The notes under the pieces were generated by a model, which searched no databases, was not told where the DNA came from, and was given only the letters and a program-made list of their open reading frames with translations. This document shows positions 7,945-18,484 of a DNA stretch of 64,000 bases, piece by piece (position 1 is the stretch's first letter; each line of letters opens with the position of its first letter). A program made the translations under genes and the position numbers. The DNA lies in NCBI GenBank assembly GCA_020633335.1, contig JACKDU010000007.1:246001-310000 (forward strand), read 5' to 3'. This DNA is from Myxococcales bacterium (lineage in GTDB: Bacteria; Myxococcota_A; Polyangia; Nannocystales; Nannocystaceae).

Positions 7945-8031
7945 CGGAGGAGGTGGGATTCGAACCCACGGTACCCGGTTGGGTACGACGGATTTCAAGT
8001 CCGTTGCCTTCGACCGCTCGGCCACTCCTCC
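7945..8031 (-). tRNA. tRNA-Ser (anticodon UGA)
   Basis: An 87-nt class II tRNA. The acceptor stem GGAGGAG (8031-8025) pairs with CTCCTCC (7952-7946) and the discriminator base is G. The anticodon stem ACGGA/TCCGT encloses the loop CTTGAAA (anticodon TGA). It has a long variable arm (GTACCC...GGGTAC) and a T-loop GGTTCGAATCC. The CCA end is not encoded. It reads the UCA/UCN serine codons. Confidence 0.97.
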
Positions 8032-8131
8032 ACGGACGGGGCGAGTATGAGCAAGGGGCCCGCCGACGTCCAGAGTGAACGCCGACCGGCCCCCCTCCCC
8101 GGGCGGACCCGGGCGGACCCCGCAGAAAGAG

Positions 8132-9301
8132 CTACTTGGGCCCGAAGAAGTACTGGAGGCTTCCGCCGAAGTAGAAGCCGGTGTTCCAGCCGCCCTGGAT
8201 GTTGATGCCGAAGGTGTCCTTGATCAGGAAGCGGGTGGTCGCCATCAGCTTGAAGTAGGGGATCACGGGCGGGACGTCCGTGTTCTTCTTGCGGCCGAGG
8301 GCGTCGAGGTCGGCATCGTTGCACTTGTCCTTGGTGCAGTCGGCGAAGCGGGCGCTGTTCGCGTTCTGGTCGTCGAGGCGGAGCTCGCCGAAGGCTGGCG
8401 GCGGGCGGCCGTTCTCGTCGCTCGCCTCACTCCACCAGTGGGGGGTGCAGCGGGTGAAGTCCTGGTAGTCGGTGAAGGAGCCGCAGGTGCCGCCGTTGAG
8501 GGTGCCGTCGCCGTTCGGGGAGCCGGCCGGCACGCCCAGCGGGGTCTGGAAGAGGCCCTTGCCGATCCCCGAGATGATGCCGACGCCGAGGCCGCCGCCG
8601 CCGCCGAGCTGCCAGGCGAACTCGGGGGTCTTGATGATGGTCCCGCGGCCGATCAGGTCGACGGCGACGTAGAGGAAGGAGAGGTCGACCTGGGTGTAGT
8701 CGGCGGCCGCGTAGTTGCAGTCCGCGCTGCCGTCGCCGCCCTTGCACTCGTCGCGGTCGAGCCAGAGGCCGTCCGGCGCCTTGATCCGCTGGTAGCCGAG
8801 CTGCGGCGCGACCTCGAAGACCTGCGAGACCCGGTAGATGTACTCGCCGCCGATGAAGAAGTTGCAGCCGTCGACCCGGTTAAGGTTCGACGCCAGCTTG
8901 CCGCCGGGGAGGCTGTTGCCGCGGCAGAGCGCGTTGGTCATCGTCGCCACGTAGTTGTCGACGATGAAGGTCGGGACGATCGTGAGGCCGCCGACGACGC
9001 CGACGCCGTGGCGGTTGAACGCGTCGGGGGCCTTCTCCGGCAGCGGCTCGGGCTCGGGCTCGGGCTCGACCTCGGGCTCGGGCTCGGGCTCGGGGGGCTT
9101 CTCGACCTCCGGGCGCACCGGCGAGGGCGGGGCCTTCGAACTGGTCGGCTGCAGCGAGGGATCGACCTCCGGCTGCGGCGGCTCCGCGGCGCCACCCTCC
9201 GGCTGCAACGCGAAGCTCCGCGGCAGGGAGTAGGGGTGAGCCTCAGCCAGCGACGGGAGCAAGATAAGGGAAGCGGAGACGACGGCCACGTAGCGGCGCA
9301 T
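8132..9301 (-). CDS. Outer-membrane beta-barrel protein with Glu-Pro linker
   Basis: 389 aa. A signal peptide (residues 1-21, LAEA-HPYS) is followed by a linker with runs of alternating Glu and Pro (about residues 60-90). A strand-rich domain after that carries paired aromatic residues and ends in GGSLQYFFGPK, consistent with an outer-membrane barrel whose periplasmic linker spans toward the wall. Four cysteines in loops (for example CRGNSLPGG and RVDGCNFF) may form disulphides. The function is not recognised. The ATG at 9301 coincides with the predicted transcription start of a good promoter, so the mRNA is predicted leaderless. Confidence 0.75.
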   Translation of the reverse strand: MRRYVAVVSASLILLPSLAEAHPYSLPRSFALQPEGGAAEPPQPEVDPSLQPTSSKAPPSPVRPEVEKPPEPEPEPEVEPEPEPEPLPEKAPDAFNRHGVGVVGGLTIVPTFIVDNYVATMTNALCRGNSLPGGKLASNLNRVDGCNFFIGGEYIYRVSQVFEVAPQLGYQRIKAPDGLWLDRDECKGGDGSADCNYAAADYTQVDLSFLYVAVDLIGRGTIIKTPEFAWQLGGGGGLGVGIISGIGKGLFQTPLGVPAGSPNGDGTLNGGTCGSFTDYQDFTRCTPHWWSEASDENGRPPPAFGELRLDDQNANSARFADCTKDKCNDADLDALGRKKNTDVPPVIPYFKLMATTRFLIKDTFGINIQGGWNTGFYFGGSLQYFFGPK

Positions 9302-9307
9302 GGGACA

Positions 9308-9338
9308 ACTATAGTCGAAAAGCCGACGGCCTCGGCAA
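9308..9338 (-). promoter_or_regulatory. Promoter giving a leaderless outer-membrane protein mRNA
   Basis: TTGCCG (9338-9333), a 19-nt spacer, then TATAGT (9313-9308). The base seven positions on is 9301, the A of the start codon. Confidence 0.6.
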
Positions 9339-9451
9339 TTCCCGGGGTGATCGGGCGCAACCTTTGGCGGGCGGTGGCCGCGGGCGCTGGCCGCCGCGGG
9401 GATCGACGGGGGGCGAAATTCCCCGTCGCCGCGAGCTCCTCGTCGGGCCCG

Positions 9452-10876
9452 CTAGAGCCGGATGTGGCGCCAGCCCTTGGAGAGGAACTTGATCCCCATC
9501 GCCAGGCCGAGGAGGTTGACGTAGACCGTCGCCGCCAGCCAGACCCCCTCCATGCCGTAGCCCAGGCGGGGCCCGAGGAGCCAGGAGAGGGGCACGAGGA
9601 CGCCGAAGTGGAGCGCGCCCTCGACCAGCATCACGTAGGTGTTGGCGCCGGCGCCATAGAGCGCCTGCGAGAGGACCAGGCCGACCACCATGAGCGGGAG
9701 CGCGGTTGCGATCATCCGCAGGGAGGAGGCGCCAGCGGCCGCGACCGCCGGGTCGTTGGGCGCCCAGATCGAGATGATCTGCTCGGGATAGAGCACGAAG
9801 GCCGCGCCGATCACGATCATCGCCAGGATCCCCACACGCACCGACTCCCAGCCGTAGCGGGCGGCGAGGTTCGGCTTGCCGGCGCCGAGGCTCTGGCTGA
9901 CCGCGGTCGCCGTCGCCGTCCCGAAGGCGATGAGCGGCATGAAGCAGAGGGCGGCGGTGTCCATGATCGCCTTGGTCGCCGCCGAGTTGACGTTGCCCCC
10001 CTCGGCCGCGTCGATCTCGCCGACGAAGCGCATGAAGAGGAGGAAGCCGAGCATCAGGATCACCGTCGCCGACCCCGAGGGGATCATCAGGCGGACGATG
10101 CTGGACATGATCGCCTTCGAGCGGTGGGCGAGCCGGTAGAAGTTGTACTTCTGCAGGTACTCGGGCCGCAGCGAGACCGCCAGCATGATCACCGAGCCGA
10201 TATAGGTGGTCAGCGCCGAGGCGATGCCGGCCCCGTAGAGGCCCATCTCCGGGATCCCGAGCGACGGATAGCCGTAGATCAGGAAGTAGTTGATGACGAC
10301 GTTGACCACGTTCATGGTCAGCGCCGCCCAGAGGTGGACGTGGGTCTTGCCGATCCCGTCGAAGAAGGCCTTGAAGCTGAAGGTGACGACCATCGCCGGC
10401 ACCCCGAGCATCCGCAGCTGGGTGTAGTCGGAGCCGAGCTGGGCCTGCTCGGGGCTCGCGGTCGCCAGGAACGAGACCGCCAGCGGCGTCATGAAGTAGC
10501 CGACCACCATCCCGAAGACGCCGGCGAGGGTCGCGACCGTCAGCGAGTTGAAGAGGACCTGGCCGGCCTTGTCCATGTTGCCCTCGGCGTAGCGCCGGGC
10601 GGTCATCGCCTGGGTGCCGAAGGAGACCGCGGAGAAGAAGCCGCCGATCGCCCAGAAGAGCGGCATCCCGAGGCCGAGGGCCGCCTGCGAGACGGTGGCG
10701 ATGTCCTTGTCGGCGACCCGGCCGACCATGAAGGTGTCGGCCGCGTTCACGAAGAACTGGGTGATCATCGCGAGCATCACCCAGCTCCCCAGGCGCAACA
10801 CCCGGCGGACGATCGGCGTCTCCAAACGGAGTTTTAGGAGGCGCGGGGGCTCATCACCGAGATCCGTGAGATTCAC
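9452..10876 (-). CDS. MATE family efflux transporter
   Basis: 474 aa with about 12 membrane helices in two homologous halves, the standard size for the multidrug and toxin extrusion family. Typical features are GSWVMLAMITQFFVNAADTFMVGR at the start of half one, FWAIGGFFSAVSFGTQAMTARRYAEGN, and FGTATATAVSQSLGAGKPNLAARYGWES in half two (the family's Q-x-x-GAG-x-P site). It should export cationic drugs or metabolites using Na+ or H+. The frame extends to 11458 but collides with the divergent thioredoxin gene; the GTG at 10876 gives a normal N-terminus. No neighbouring regulator indicates the substrate. Confidence 0.85.
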   Translation of the reverse strand: MNLTDLGDEPPRLLKLRLETPIVRRVLRLGSWVMLAMITQFFVNAADTFMVGRVADKDIATVSQAALGLGMPLFWAIGGFFSAVSFGTQAMTARRYAEGNMDKAGQVLFNSLTVATLAGVFGMVVGYFMTPLAVSFLATASPEQAQLGSDYTQLRMLGVPAMVVTFSFKAFFDGIGKTHVHLWAALTMNVVNVVINYFLIYGYPSLGIPEMGLYGAGIASALTTYIGSVIMLAVSLRPEYLQKYNFYRLAHRSKAIMSSIVRLMIPSGSATVILMLGFLLFMRFVGEIDAAEGGNVNSAATKAIMDTAALCFMPLIAFGTATATAVSQSLGAGKPNLAARYGWESVRVGILAMIVIGAAFVLYPEQIISIWAPNDPAVAAAGASSLRMIATALPLMVVGLVLSQALYGAGANTYVMLVEGALHFGVLVPLSWLLGPRLGYGMEGVWLAATVYVNLLGLAMGIKFLSKGWRHIRL

Positions 10877-11051
10877 TGGGTCGCGTCCAAACGAGGGCGG
10901 GGGGTGGCTTACCCCACGTTGGCGCGAACGACAAGCGAGCAGCTTGGACCGCACCCCGCCGATGGGGAGCCGGCCCGGGCGACGCCGCGCGATCGACGCT
11001 CTTTCCCGGCCGGGGCTGCATCGGTCGGCGAATCGTGCACAATCCCCTCCG

Positions 11052-11906
11052 ATGCTCGCGCCCAGGCAACGCCGCGTCCTCTCCCCCTGGCTGGCCGGCC
11101 TCCTCCTCCTCCTCCCCGCCTGCCGCGGCGACGGCCGGCCGACCGAGCCGAGCGCCGAGACCGAGGCGTCGGCAGGCCCGCAGGGTGAGGTGACGCCGGA
11201 GCCCGAGCCGGAGCCCGCCGGCGGGGACGCGGCCGCGACCGCGGAGGCGCCCGCCGAGGGGGGCTCGGAGGGCGACGACGCGGGGGGCTCCGAGGCGAAC
11301 GGGGGCGCGAGCGGGGACGCGGGGGCGAGCGAGGGGGCCGACGCTGGCGGCGGTGAGGCGGTCGCCGACGCCGGCGCGACAACGTCGGGGGGCGAGAGCC
11401 CGCCCGCGGAGAAGAGCGGCCCGGCGCCGCTGCCCTCGCCGATCTTCGGCAAGGGCAACCCGAGCTGCGGCCGCGACCCCGGCGTCGGTCAGCCGATCAA
11501 GTCGTTCTCGCTGCCGCTCACAAACGGCAAGACCGTCACCTCGCAGAACCTCAAGGGCAAGGTGGTCCTCCTCAACTTCTGGGGGACGTGGTGCAAGCCC
11601 TGCCTCAAGGAGCTCCCGGAGTTCGACCGCCTCTACCGGCGCTACCGCAAGAACGGCCTGGTCCTCCTGGCGATCGCCACCGACACCGAGACCGAGGGCG
11701 TGATCAACTTCGCCAAGGATCGCAAGCTCGCGGCGAAGATCGCCACCGGCGGCGAGGAGCTGGCGAACTCCTACAAGAGCCCCAACTTCCCCTTCTCCTT
11801 CGTGGTCGACGAGAACGGGATCATCCAGGCGTCCTACCGCGGCTTCAAGCCGGAGTGCCTGGGGCAGCTCGAGCAGGACATCCGCGGCCAGCTCGCGGCG
11901 AAGTAG
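11052..11906 (+). CDS. TlpA/ResA-like thioredoxin lipoprotein
   Basis: 284 aa. A lipobox LLPAC (lipid Cys at residue 24) leads into a roughly 100-residue Gly/Ala/Glu/Asp linker. A thioredoxin-fold domain follows from about residue 145, with the redox motif WGTWCKPC (Cys181, Cys184) and a cis-Pro region NFPFSFVVDENG. Such proteins reduce or exchange disulphides outside the cytoplasm, for example in cytochrome c maturation; here no cytochrome genes adjoin it. The ATG at 11052 follows a TGCACAAT box at 11036-11043. The downstream YkgJ-type gene starts only 7 nt later, so they form an operon. Confidence 0.85.
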   Translation: MLAPRQRRVLSPWLAGLLLLLPACRGDGRPTEPSAETEASAGPQGEVTPEPEPEPAGGDAAATAEAPAEGGSEGDDAGGSEANGGASGDAGASEGADAGGGEAVADAGATTSGGESPPAEKSGPAPLPSPIFGKGNPSCGRDPGVGQPIKSFSLPLTNGKTVTSQNLKGKVVLLNFWGTWCKPCLKELPEFDRLYRRYRKNGLVLLAIATDTETEGVINFAKDRKLAAKIATGGEELANSYKSPNFPFSFVVDENGIIQASYRGFKPECLGQLEQDIRGQLAAK

Positions 11907-11913
11907 CGCGGCG

Positions 11914-12459
11914 ATGGGCGACCCGCTCCCCCGGCTGCGGCGCCACCTGGCGATCCTCGACCGCGACGTCGACGCGCTCGTCCGGGCCCACCGCGACGCG
12001 ATCGCCTGCCGCCCCGGCTGCTCCGAGTGCTGCCACCAGACCTTCCGGGTCTCGGAGATCGAGGGGCGCCTCCTCGCCGAGGGCCTCGCGGCCGCGCCAG
12101 CGGGGCTGCGGGCGGCGATCGTCGCCCGCGCGCGGGCCTATCGCCCGGACGCACGGGTCGCCTGCCCGGTCCTCGACGAGGCGGGGCGCTGCGCGCTCTA
12201 CGACCACCGCCCGCGGATCTGCCGGAAGTACGGCGCGCCGCTCTGGAGCGCCGATCGCCCGCACGAGCTGAGCACCTGCCGCCTCAATTTCCGCGACGGC
12301 GTCCCCGAGGACCTCGACGCCGAGGCGCTGGTCGAGTCGCAGGCGGGCTGGGCCGAGGACTGGATCCGCCTCCGCGAGGAGCTCGGGCTCGGGCCCCAGG
12401 AGCGGCGGACGATCGCCGCCTGGATCGTCGCGGCCGCCGACGTCGGCGTCGACGTCTGA
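11914..12459 (+). CDS. YkgJ family cysteine cluster protein
   Basis: 181 aa. The N-terminal cluster CRPGCSECC (Cys32, 36, 39, 40) is followed by CPVLDEAGRCALYDHRPRICRKYG, the full signature of the YkgJ/UPF0153 family thought to bind zinc or an Fe-S cluster. The biochemical role is not established for the family. It lies 7 nt after the thioredoxin lipoprotein gene and is likely co-transcribed. The stop is followed at once by a TGTCCC-type mini-repeat and a strong shared hairpin. Confidence 0.85.
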   Translation: MGDPLPRLRRHLAILDRDVDALVRAHRDAIACRPGCSECCHQTFRVSEIEGRLLAEGLAAAPAGLRAAIVARARAYRPDARVACPVLDEAGRCALYDHRPRICRKYGAPLWSADRPHELSTCRLNFRDGVPEDLDAEALVESQAGWAEDWIRLREELGLGPQERRTIAAWIVAAADVGVDV

Positions 12460-12477
12460 TCTGTCCCAAGGGTCAGG
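12458..12477. repeat. TGTCC-family mini-repeat beside the ykgJ-type stop codon
   Basis: GATCTGTCCC-aa-GGGTCAG begins at the second base of the TGA stop. The same GATCTGTCCC decamer occurs on the other strand at about 56637-56646. Confidence 0.45.
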
Positions 12478-12486
12478 AACGCGAAG

Positions 12487-12510
12487 AGGCGCGGCCCTGG
12501 GGCCGCGCCT
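12487..12510. terminator. Bidirectional terminator between ykgJ-type gene and rpoD
   Basis: Perfect 10-bp arms AGGCGCGGCC / GGCCGCGCCT with a 4-nt loop between two convergent genes, so it can serve both strands. No clear U-run. Confidence 0.7.
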
Positions 12511-12540
12511 CCTCGCCACGAGGCCCCGGGGCGCCCGGGC

Positions 12541-14337
<1,797 letters not shown>

Positions 14338-14363
14338 ATCCTCTCGCTTCAAGTTCGAACCGC

Positions 14364-16226
14364 TCACCCGTGAGTGCTCGGAGGGTTGGGGTTTAGATCG
14401 AAATCTTCCAGTTGGCGACGGAGCGCGATCCGCTCCTGCGCCAGCGCGCGCAATTGATCCAGGTCGCCGCGGGCGCGGGCCTCGGCCATCGCCCGGTCGA
14501 TCTCTGCCTTTGCGCCGCGGAGCTGGTCACGCCGGGTGACCGCCAGGAGCTCGTGGAGGACCGCCTCGACGTCGAGCTCGGTGTCGCGGTAGTGGCCGGC
14601 GAAGACCCGCTCGTGGAGCTGACGGTGCTCCCGGGGGTCGACGACCTCGAGGAGCTCGCCCTCGCCGGGGCTCTCGCCGCGGAGCGCCGCGTCGACGACC
14701 GCCGCCGCCAGCGCGCGCAGGCGCCCGTCGCTCAGGGTCGTCAGCGCGCCCGCCTTCTCGGCGATCCCCGCGAGGTGCGGGTTGTCGACGAGGAGCATGA
14801 CCAGCTCGGCCTGCGCGCGCGGGAGCGGGGCGATCGAGCTCTGGGCGGCGGCGGCGTGCATGGGCGACGGCGAGGGGGGCGGCGAGCGTCGGGGGTCCCC
14901 CCGGTCTCCGCGGACCGCCGAGGATATGCGACCTTGAGGAATTTTCAGCAATTTCGCGGCGAGGTCGATGTAGAGGTCGCGGGCCGCCTCACGCTGGACC
15001 TTGCGGAGGAGCGGGACCAGGGCGTCGAGGGCCCGCACCTGGAGATCCGGGGAGTCGGCCGCGCCGTGGGCGACCATCCGATGCATGAGCCATTCCAGGG
15101 CCGAGAGCGGGCGCTCAAAGAGGCCGTGGAGGCGCTCCGCCGGGACCGTGTCGGGGTCCTCGCCGTCGCCGAGGAGGACGATCCGGGCGTCGAGCTCGGC
15201 GTCGAGGACCAGCGGGATCGCCTCGCGGGCGGCCTTGCGGCCGGCGCGGTCGCCGTCGAAGCAGAGGATCACCGTGTCGGTGAAGCGGCTGAGGATCTTG
15301 AGCTGGGGGGCGGTGAGGGCGGTCCCGAGGGGGGCGATGGTCTCGGAGAAGCCCTTCTGGTGCATGCTGAGGACGTCGACGTTGCCCTCGACCAGGATCG
15401 CCCGGCCCTTCTGGCGGATCGCCGGGCTCGCGGCGTGGAGGCCGAAGAGGGTCTTGCTCTTCTGGTAGAGGAGCGACTCCGGCGAGTTGACGTACTTCGG
15501 CGCCTCGCGCTCGGCCCCGCCGTCGCTCGCGTGCTCCGGCAGCACCCGCGCCGAGAAGCCGACCACCGACCCGCCGGGCTGGATGATCGGGAAGACCAGG
15601 CGTCCGCGGAAGCGGTCGTAGAGCGAGCCGGTGCGCTCGGAGCGGGCGACCAGGCCGAGCTTGTCGGCGAGGTCGAGGGAGAGGCGGCGCTCGGCGAGGC
15701 CGCGGGCGAGGAAGTCCCAGCCGCCCTCGCTCGGCGCCGGCGCGTAGCCGAGGCGGAAGGTCTCGGCGATCTCGGCGTCGATCCGCCGGTGGTCCTGGTA
15801 GACCCGGCCGGCCGCGCCCTCGGGCCGGCGGAGGAGGGTCTCGCGGTAGATCTCGGTCGCCGCCTTGCAGAGGGCGTAGGCCTCATCGCGCTCGGCGCTC
15901 CGCTCGGCCGCCCGCTCGCCGCCCGGGGCCGCCGGCAGGAGCACCCCGTAGAGCTCGGCGAGCTTGCGGGCGGCCTCCGGGAAGCTCTTGCCCTCGATCC
16001 GCATCACGAAGTCGATGCCGTCCCCGTAGACCCCGCAGCCGAAGCACTTGTAGCTCTTGCGCTCCGGGTTGACGTAGAAGCTCGGCGTCTTCTCCTCGTG
16101 GAAGGGGCAGCAGGCCGAGTAATTCTTGCCCGATCGCCGCAGACCCACGTAGCGACCGACGAGGTCGACGACGTCGATCCGGTCCCGTACTTCCTGCAGC
16201 TTATCGTCCGGAATTGAAGCAGCCAT
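14364..16226 (-). CDS. dnaG: DNA primase
   Basis: 620 aa, the normal length. The N-terminal zinc-binding domain shows CCPFHEEKTPSFYVNPERKSYKCFGCG. The catalytic core has the RNA-polymerase basic motif and the TOPRIM segments AILVEGNVDVLSMHQ (catalytic Glu) and DTVILCFDGDRAGRKAA (DxD). The C-terminal helical region should bind the DnaB helicase. It synthesises RNA primers at the replication fork. It lies directly upstream of rpoD, with which it is translationally linked. A short run of A/T-rich codons near 14938-14950 (GAATTTTCAGC region) falls in the linker to the helicase-binding domain. Confidence 0.96.
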   Translation of the reverse strand: MAASIPDDKLQEVRDRIDVVDLVGRYVGLRRSGKNYSACCPFHEEKTPSFYVNPERKSYKCFGCGVYGDGIDFVMRIEGKSFPEAARKLAELYGVLLPAAPGGERAAERSAERDEAYALCKAATEIYRETLLRRPEGAAGRVYQDHRRIDAEIAETFRLGYAPAPSEGGWDFLARGLAERRLSLDLADKLGLVARSERTGSLYDRFRGRLVFPIIQPGGSVVGFSARVLPEHASDGGAEREAPKYVNSPESLLYQKSKTLFGLHAASPAIRQKGRAILVEGNVDVLSMHQKGFSETIAPLGTALTAPQLKILSRFTDTVILCFDGDRAGRKAAREAIPLVLDAELDARIVLLGDGEDPDTVPAERLHGLFERPLSALEWLMHRMVAHGAADSPDLQVRALDALVPLLRKVQREAARDLYIDLAAKLLKIPQGRISSAVRGDRGDPRRSPPPSPSPMHAAAAQSSIAPLPRAQAELVMLLVDNPHLAGIAEKAGALTTLSDGRLRALAAAVVDAALRGESPGEGELLEVVDPREHRQLHERVFAGHYRDTELDVEAVLHELLAVTRRDQLRGAKAEIDRAMAEARARGDLDQLRALAQERIALRRQLEDFDLNPNPPSTHG

Positions 16227-16379
16227 GGGCCATCAGGCGACCTCTGGCGGCGACGCGCCGTGGAGCGGTGGAAGATACGGCAAATCGCCCGCCGGTGGCG
16301 GACCAAGTGCGTGTAAGGATCCCCACAATCGATGGCTGTGCAAGCGGCGCGCCGCCGGAGGGCCGTGCGAGCCGAAAAT

Positions 16380-16408
16380 TTGCGGTCTCGGCCGGGGCTG
16401 TGCATTCG
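16380..16408 (+). promoter_or_regulatory. Promoter before the small helical protein gene
   Basis: TTGCGG (16380-16385), a 17-nt spacer and CATTCG (16403-16408). The predicted start is about 16415, two bases before the ATG at 16417. Confidence 0.4.
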
Positions 16409-16416
16409 CTTGGTTC

Positions 16417-16818
16417 ATGCTGCCGGCTGATCGACCCGCCTCCCCGAACTCCCCCGCCACCGGCGAGAAAGGCGCCGTCGACCGCCGCCAGAGCGGCACC
16501 CGTCGGCGCGCCGGCGACCGCCTCTTCGACCGGGCGGTCCAGACCTATCCCCAAACAGAGGCCCTCTCGCAGGTCCGCAACCTCGAGAACCTGATCCTCT
16601 TCATCGACGACGACCTCCGCGAGACCGCCCTCTCGCTCCGTCACATCGAGGGCTACCTCCTCCAGACCCTCTCGCTCCTCGAGCAGCCGCGCCTCGCCCG
16701 GGCCGAGGTCCAGGCGGTCGCCAACGACGAGCGGGTGCTCGAGCACGTCGATCAGATGGTCGAGACCCTCGAGAGCCTCCGCCGTCGGCTCGCCCGCCTC
16801 GGCGCCTCGCTCCGCTAG
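16417..16818 (+). CDS. Small helical protein of unknown function
   Basis: 133 aa. About 40 polar, Arg/Pro-rich residues precede a helical region with leucine heptads (SQVRNLENLILFIDDDLRE, then YLLQTLSLLEQPRLARAEVQAVANDERVLEHVDQMVETLESLRRRLARLG) that probably forms a coiled coil. There is no signal peptide or membrane helix. The frame is open further upstream to 16225, but that part looks non-coding, and a promoter ends just before 16417. It lies between the divergent dnaG-rpoD operon and the CPBP protease gene. The family is not recognised; the strand is supported by GC3 bias and clean heptads. Confidence 0.55.
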   Translation: MLPADRPASPNSPATGEKGAVDRRQSGTRRRAGDRLFDRAVQTYPQTEALSQVRNLENLILFIDDDLRETALSLRHIEGYLLQTLSLLEQPRLARAEVQAVANDERVLEHVDQMVETLESLRRRLARLGASLR

Positions 16819-16940
16819 CCGAGGCCCCGAGCCGATCGACCGCGCGCCACCGGCCGCCCGCCCGTCGTCGACCGCCGAGGTCGGCCGACGGGCGTCGACT
16901 TTTTCCGCGGTCGCCGACGAGGGCGGGCATAGTAGCCGCC

Positions 16941-17798
16941 GTGTCGACCCCCGCGTCCGAGGCCGCCGCGGCCCCCGATCCCGGCTCCCCGGCCGTCCGG
17001 GCCCGGGCCCGCCAGGCCCTCCTGGCGACCTGCGGGGTCTACGTCGGCTTCGGCGTGATGGGGCTCATCCCCGGGCTCGCTGGGGTCCGCGGCCTCGCCC
17101 TCGTCGCCGCCTTCTACTTCCTCCCGGGCTGGCTCCTGCGGGACGATCCCGCGCTCCAGGAGCGCTGGCAGGTCGGGCCCGAGGGGCCGATCCCGCGGTG
17201 GAGCTGGCGGGGGGCGAAGGTCGCGGCGATCGCCGCCCTGGTGGTCTTCCCGCCCTTCGTCCTCGGCTTTTGGTGGTTCTACAGCCAGATCTGCGGCGGC
17301 GACCTCTCATGGGTCTCGCCGCTGAGCTGGGTCGAGGCCCACACGCCCTGGCCTGGCGCCCTCGACACCTTCCTCAACCGCCTCTGCCGCCACCACGACG
17401 GCGCCTTCTTCCCGGAGTCGCTGCGCCTGCCGCTGCGCTGGAGCGAGTACTACGGCCTCGGCTTCCTCTACGAGCTCGCGGTCGGCCTCTTCGCGGTCGC
17501 GCTCGCCGAGGAGGTCTTCCACCGCGGCTACCTGATGAGCGCGCTCGACGATCGCTGGCCGCCGCGGCGCCGCTTCTTCGGCACGCCGCTCGGCTGGGGG
17601 GCGCTCCTCTCGAGCTTGCTCTTCGCCGTCGGGCACCTGGTGTCGATGGCCCAGATCGGCCGCCTGGCGACCTTCTTTCCGGGCCTCGCGTTCGCCTGGC
17701 TCTGGCGGCGGAGCGGCTCGCTCTGGGCGCCAGCGCTCTTTCACACGGCGTCGAACCTGTTGATGGACGTGCTCCTCGCCAGTACATTCCCGCCATGA
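16941..17798 (+). CDS. CPBP family intramembrane glutamic protease
   Basis: 285 aa with six to eight membrane helices. The family motifs are all present: EEVFHRG (Glu190, Glu191, Arg195), LLFAVGHL (His232) and APALFHTASN (His268). These residues form the active site of Rce1/ABI-type proteases that cut within the membrane. In myxobacteria, relatives include the proposed myxosortases that process MYXO-CTERM anchors; I see no such substrate here, so that role is open. GTG 16941 follows a CATAGT box at 16928-16933, predicting a leaderless mRNA. The stop overlaps the next gene's ATG (ATGA). Confidence 0.85.
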   Translation: MSTPASEAAAAPDPGSPAVRARARQALLATCGVYVGFGVMGLIPGLAGVRGLALVAAFYFLPGWLLRDDPALQERWQVGPEGPIPRWSWRGAKVAAIAALVVFPPFVLGFWWFYSQICGGDLSWVSPLSWVEAHTPWPGALDTFLNRLCRHHDGAFFPESLRLPLRWSEYYGLGFLYELAVGLFAVALAEEVFHRGYLMSALDDRWPPRRRFFGTPLGWGALLSSLLFAVGHLVSMAQIGRLATFFPGLAFAWLWRRSGSLWAPALFHTASNLLMDVLLASTFPP

Positions 17799-18484
17799 GC
17801 GCGGGTCCCCGCGTGGCCGCCTTCTTCGACGTCGATCGCACCCTGCTCACCGTCAACTCTGGCGAGCTCTGGGTGCGCTACATGTGGCGGACCGGGCGGC
17901 TGCCGCTCAAGGAGGCGGCGCGGTCGATCCTCTGGATCGTCCAGTACCGCCTCGGCGTCCTCGACTTCGAGGCGGTCACCGAGCGGGCGGCCCGGGGCTA
18001 CGCCGGCGCCGAGTGGGCGACGATCGAGGACGACATCAACCAGTGGTTCGCGGCCGAGATCGCCGCGACCCTGACCGCCGAGGGCCGGGCGCGGATCGCC
18101 GAGCACCGCGACCAGGGGCATCAGGTCGTCCTCCTGACCTCGGGGACCCGCTTCGTCGCCGGGCCGGTCGCGGCGATGGTCGAGGTCGCGGCCGACGACG
18201 TCCTCTGCACCGAGCTCGAGGTCGACGACGATCGCCGGCTCACCGGGCGCCACCTCCCGCCGGCCTGCGGCGGCCCCGGCAAGGTGACCCGGGCCGAGCG
18301 CTACGCCGCCGCGCGGGACCTCGACCTCGGCGCCTCCTACTTCTATACGGACAGCTTCAGCGACCTGCCGATGCTCGAGCGGGTCGGCCACCCGCGGGTG
18401 ATCAACCCGGACAGCCGACTCCTTCGCCACGCACGGCGGCGCGGATGGGAGATCGAGAGATGGCAGCAAGCAGCGCGACCCTGA
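17795..18484 (+). CDS. HAD-IB family phosphatase
   Basis: 229 aa. HAD motif I is FFDVDRTLL (nucleophile Asp and acid/base Asp), motif II is VVLLTSGT, and motifs III/IV are GPGKVTRAER and YFYTDSFSDLPMLE. The helical cap between motifs I and II and the overall length fit the SerB/HAD-IB1 group (phosphoserine phosphatase-like or cyclised-phosphate hydrolases); the exact substrate cannot be assigned. It overlaps the CPBP gene by 4 bp and nadC by 25 bp, so translation is coupled across all three. Confidence 0.85.
   Translation: MSAGPRVAAFFDVDRTLLTVNSGELWVRYMWRTGRLPLKEAARSILWIVQYRLGVLDFEAVTERAARGYAGAEWATIEDDINQWFAAEIAATLTAEGRARIAEHRDQGHQVVLLTSGTRFVAGPVAAMVEVAADDVLCTELEVDDDRRLTGRHLPPACGGPGKVTRAERYAAARDLDLGASYFYTDSFSDLPMLERVGHPRVINPDSRLLRHARRRGWEIERWQQAARP

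Noticed and set aside
7946..8025. Open frame running through the tRNA-Ser gene into the TPR-like protein
   Set aside because: Its first 28 residues are the translation of a tRNA; the protein must start downstream of the terminator at 7911-7939.
10877..11458. N-terminal extension of the MATE transporter
   Set aside because: Overlaps the divergent thioredoxin lipoprotein, is low complexity, and the GTG at 10876 gives a normal N-terminus.
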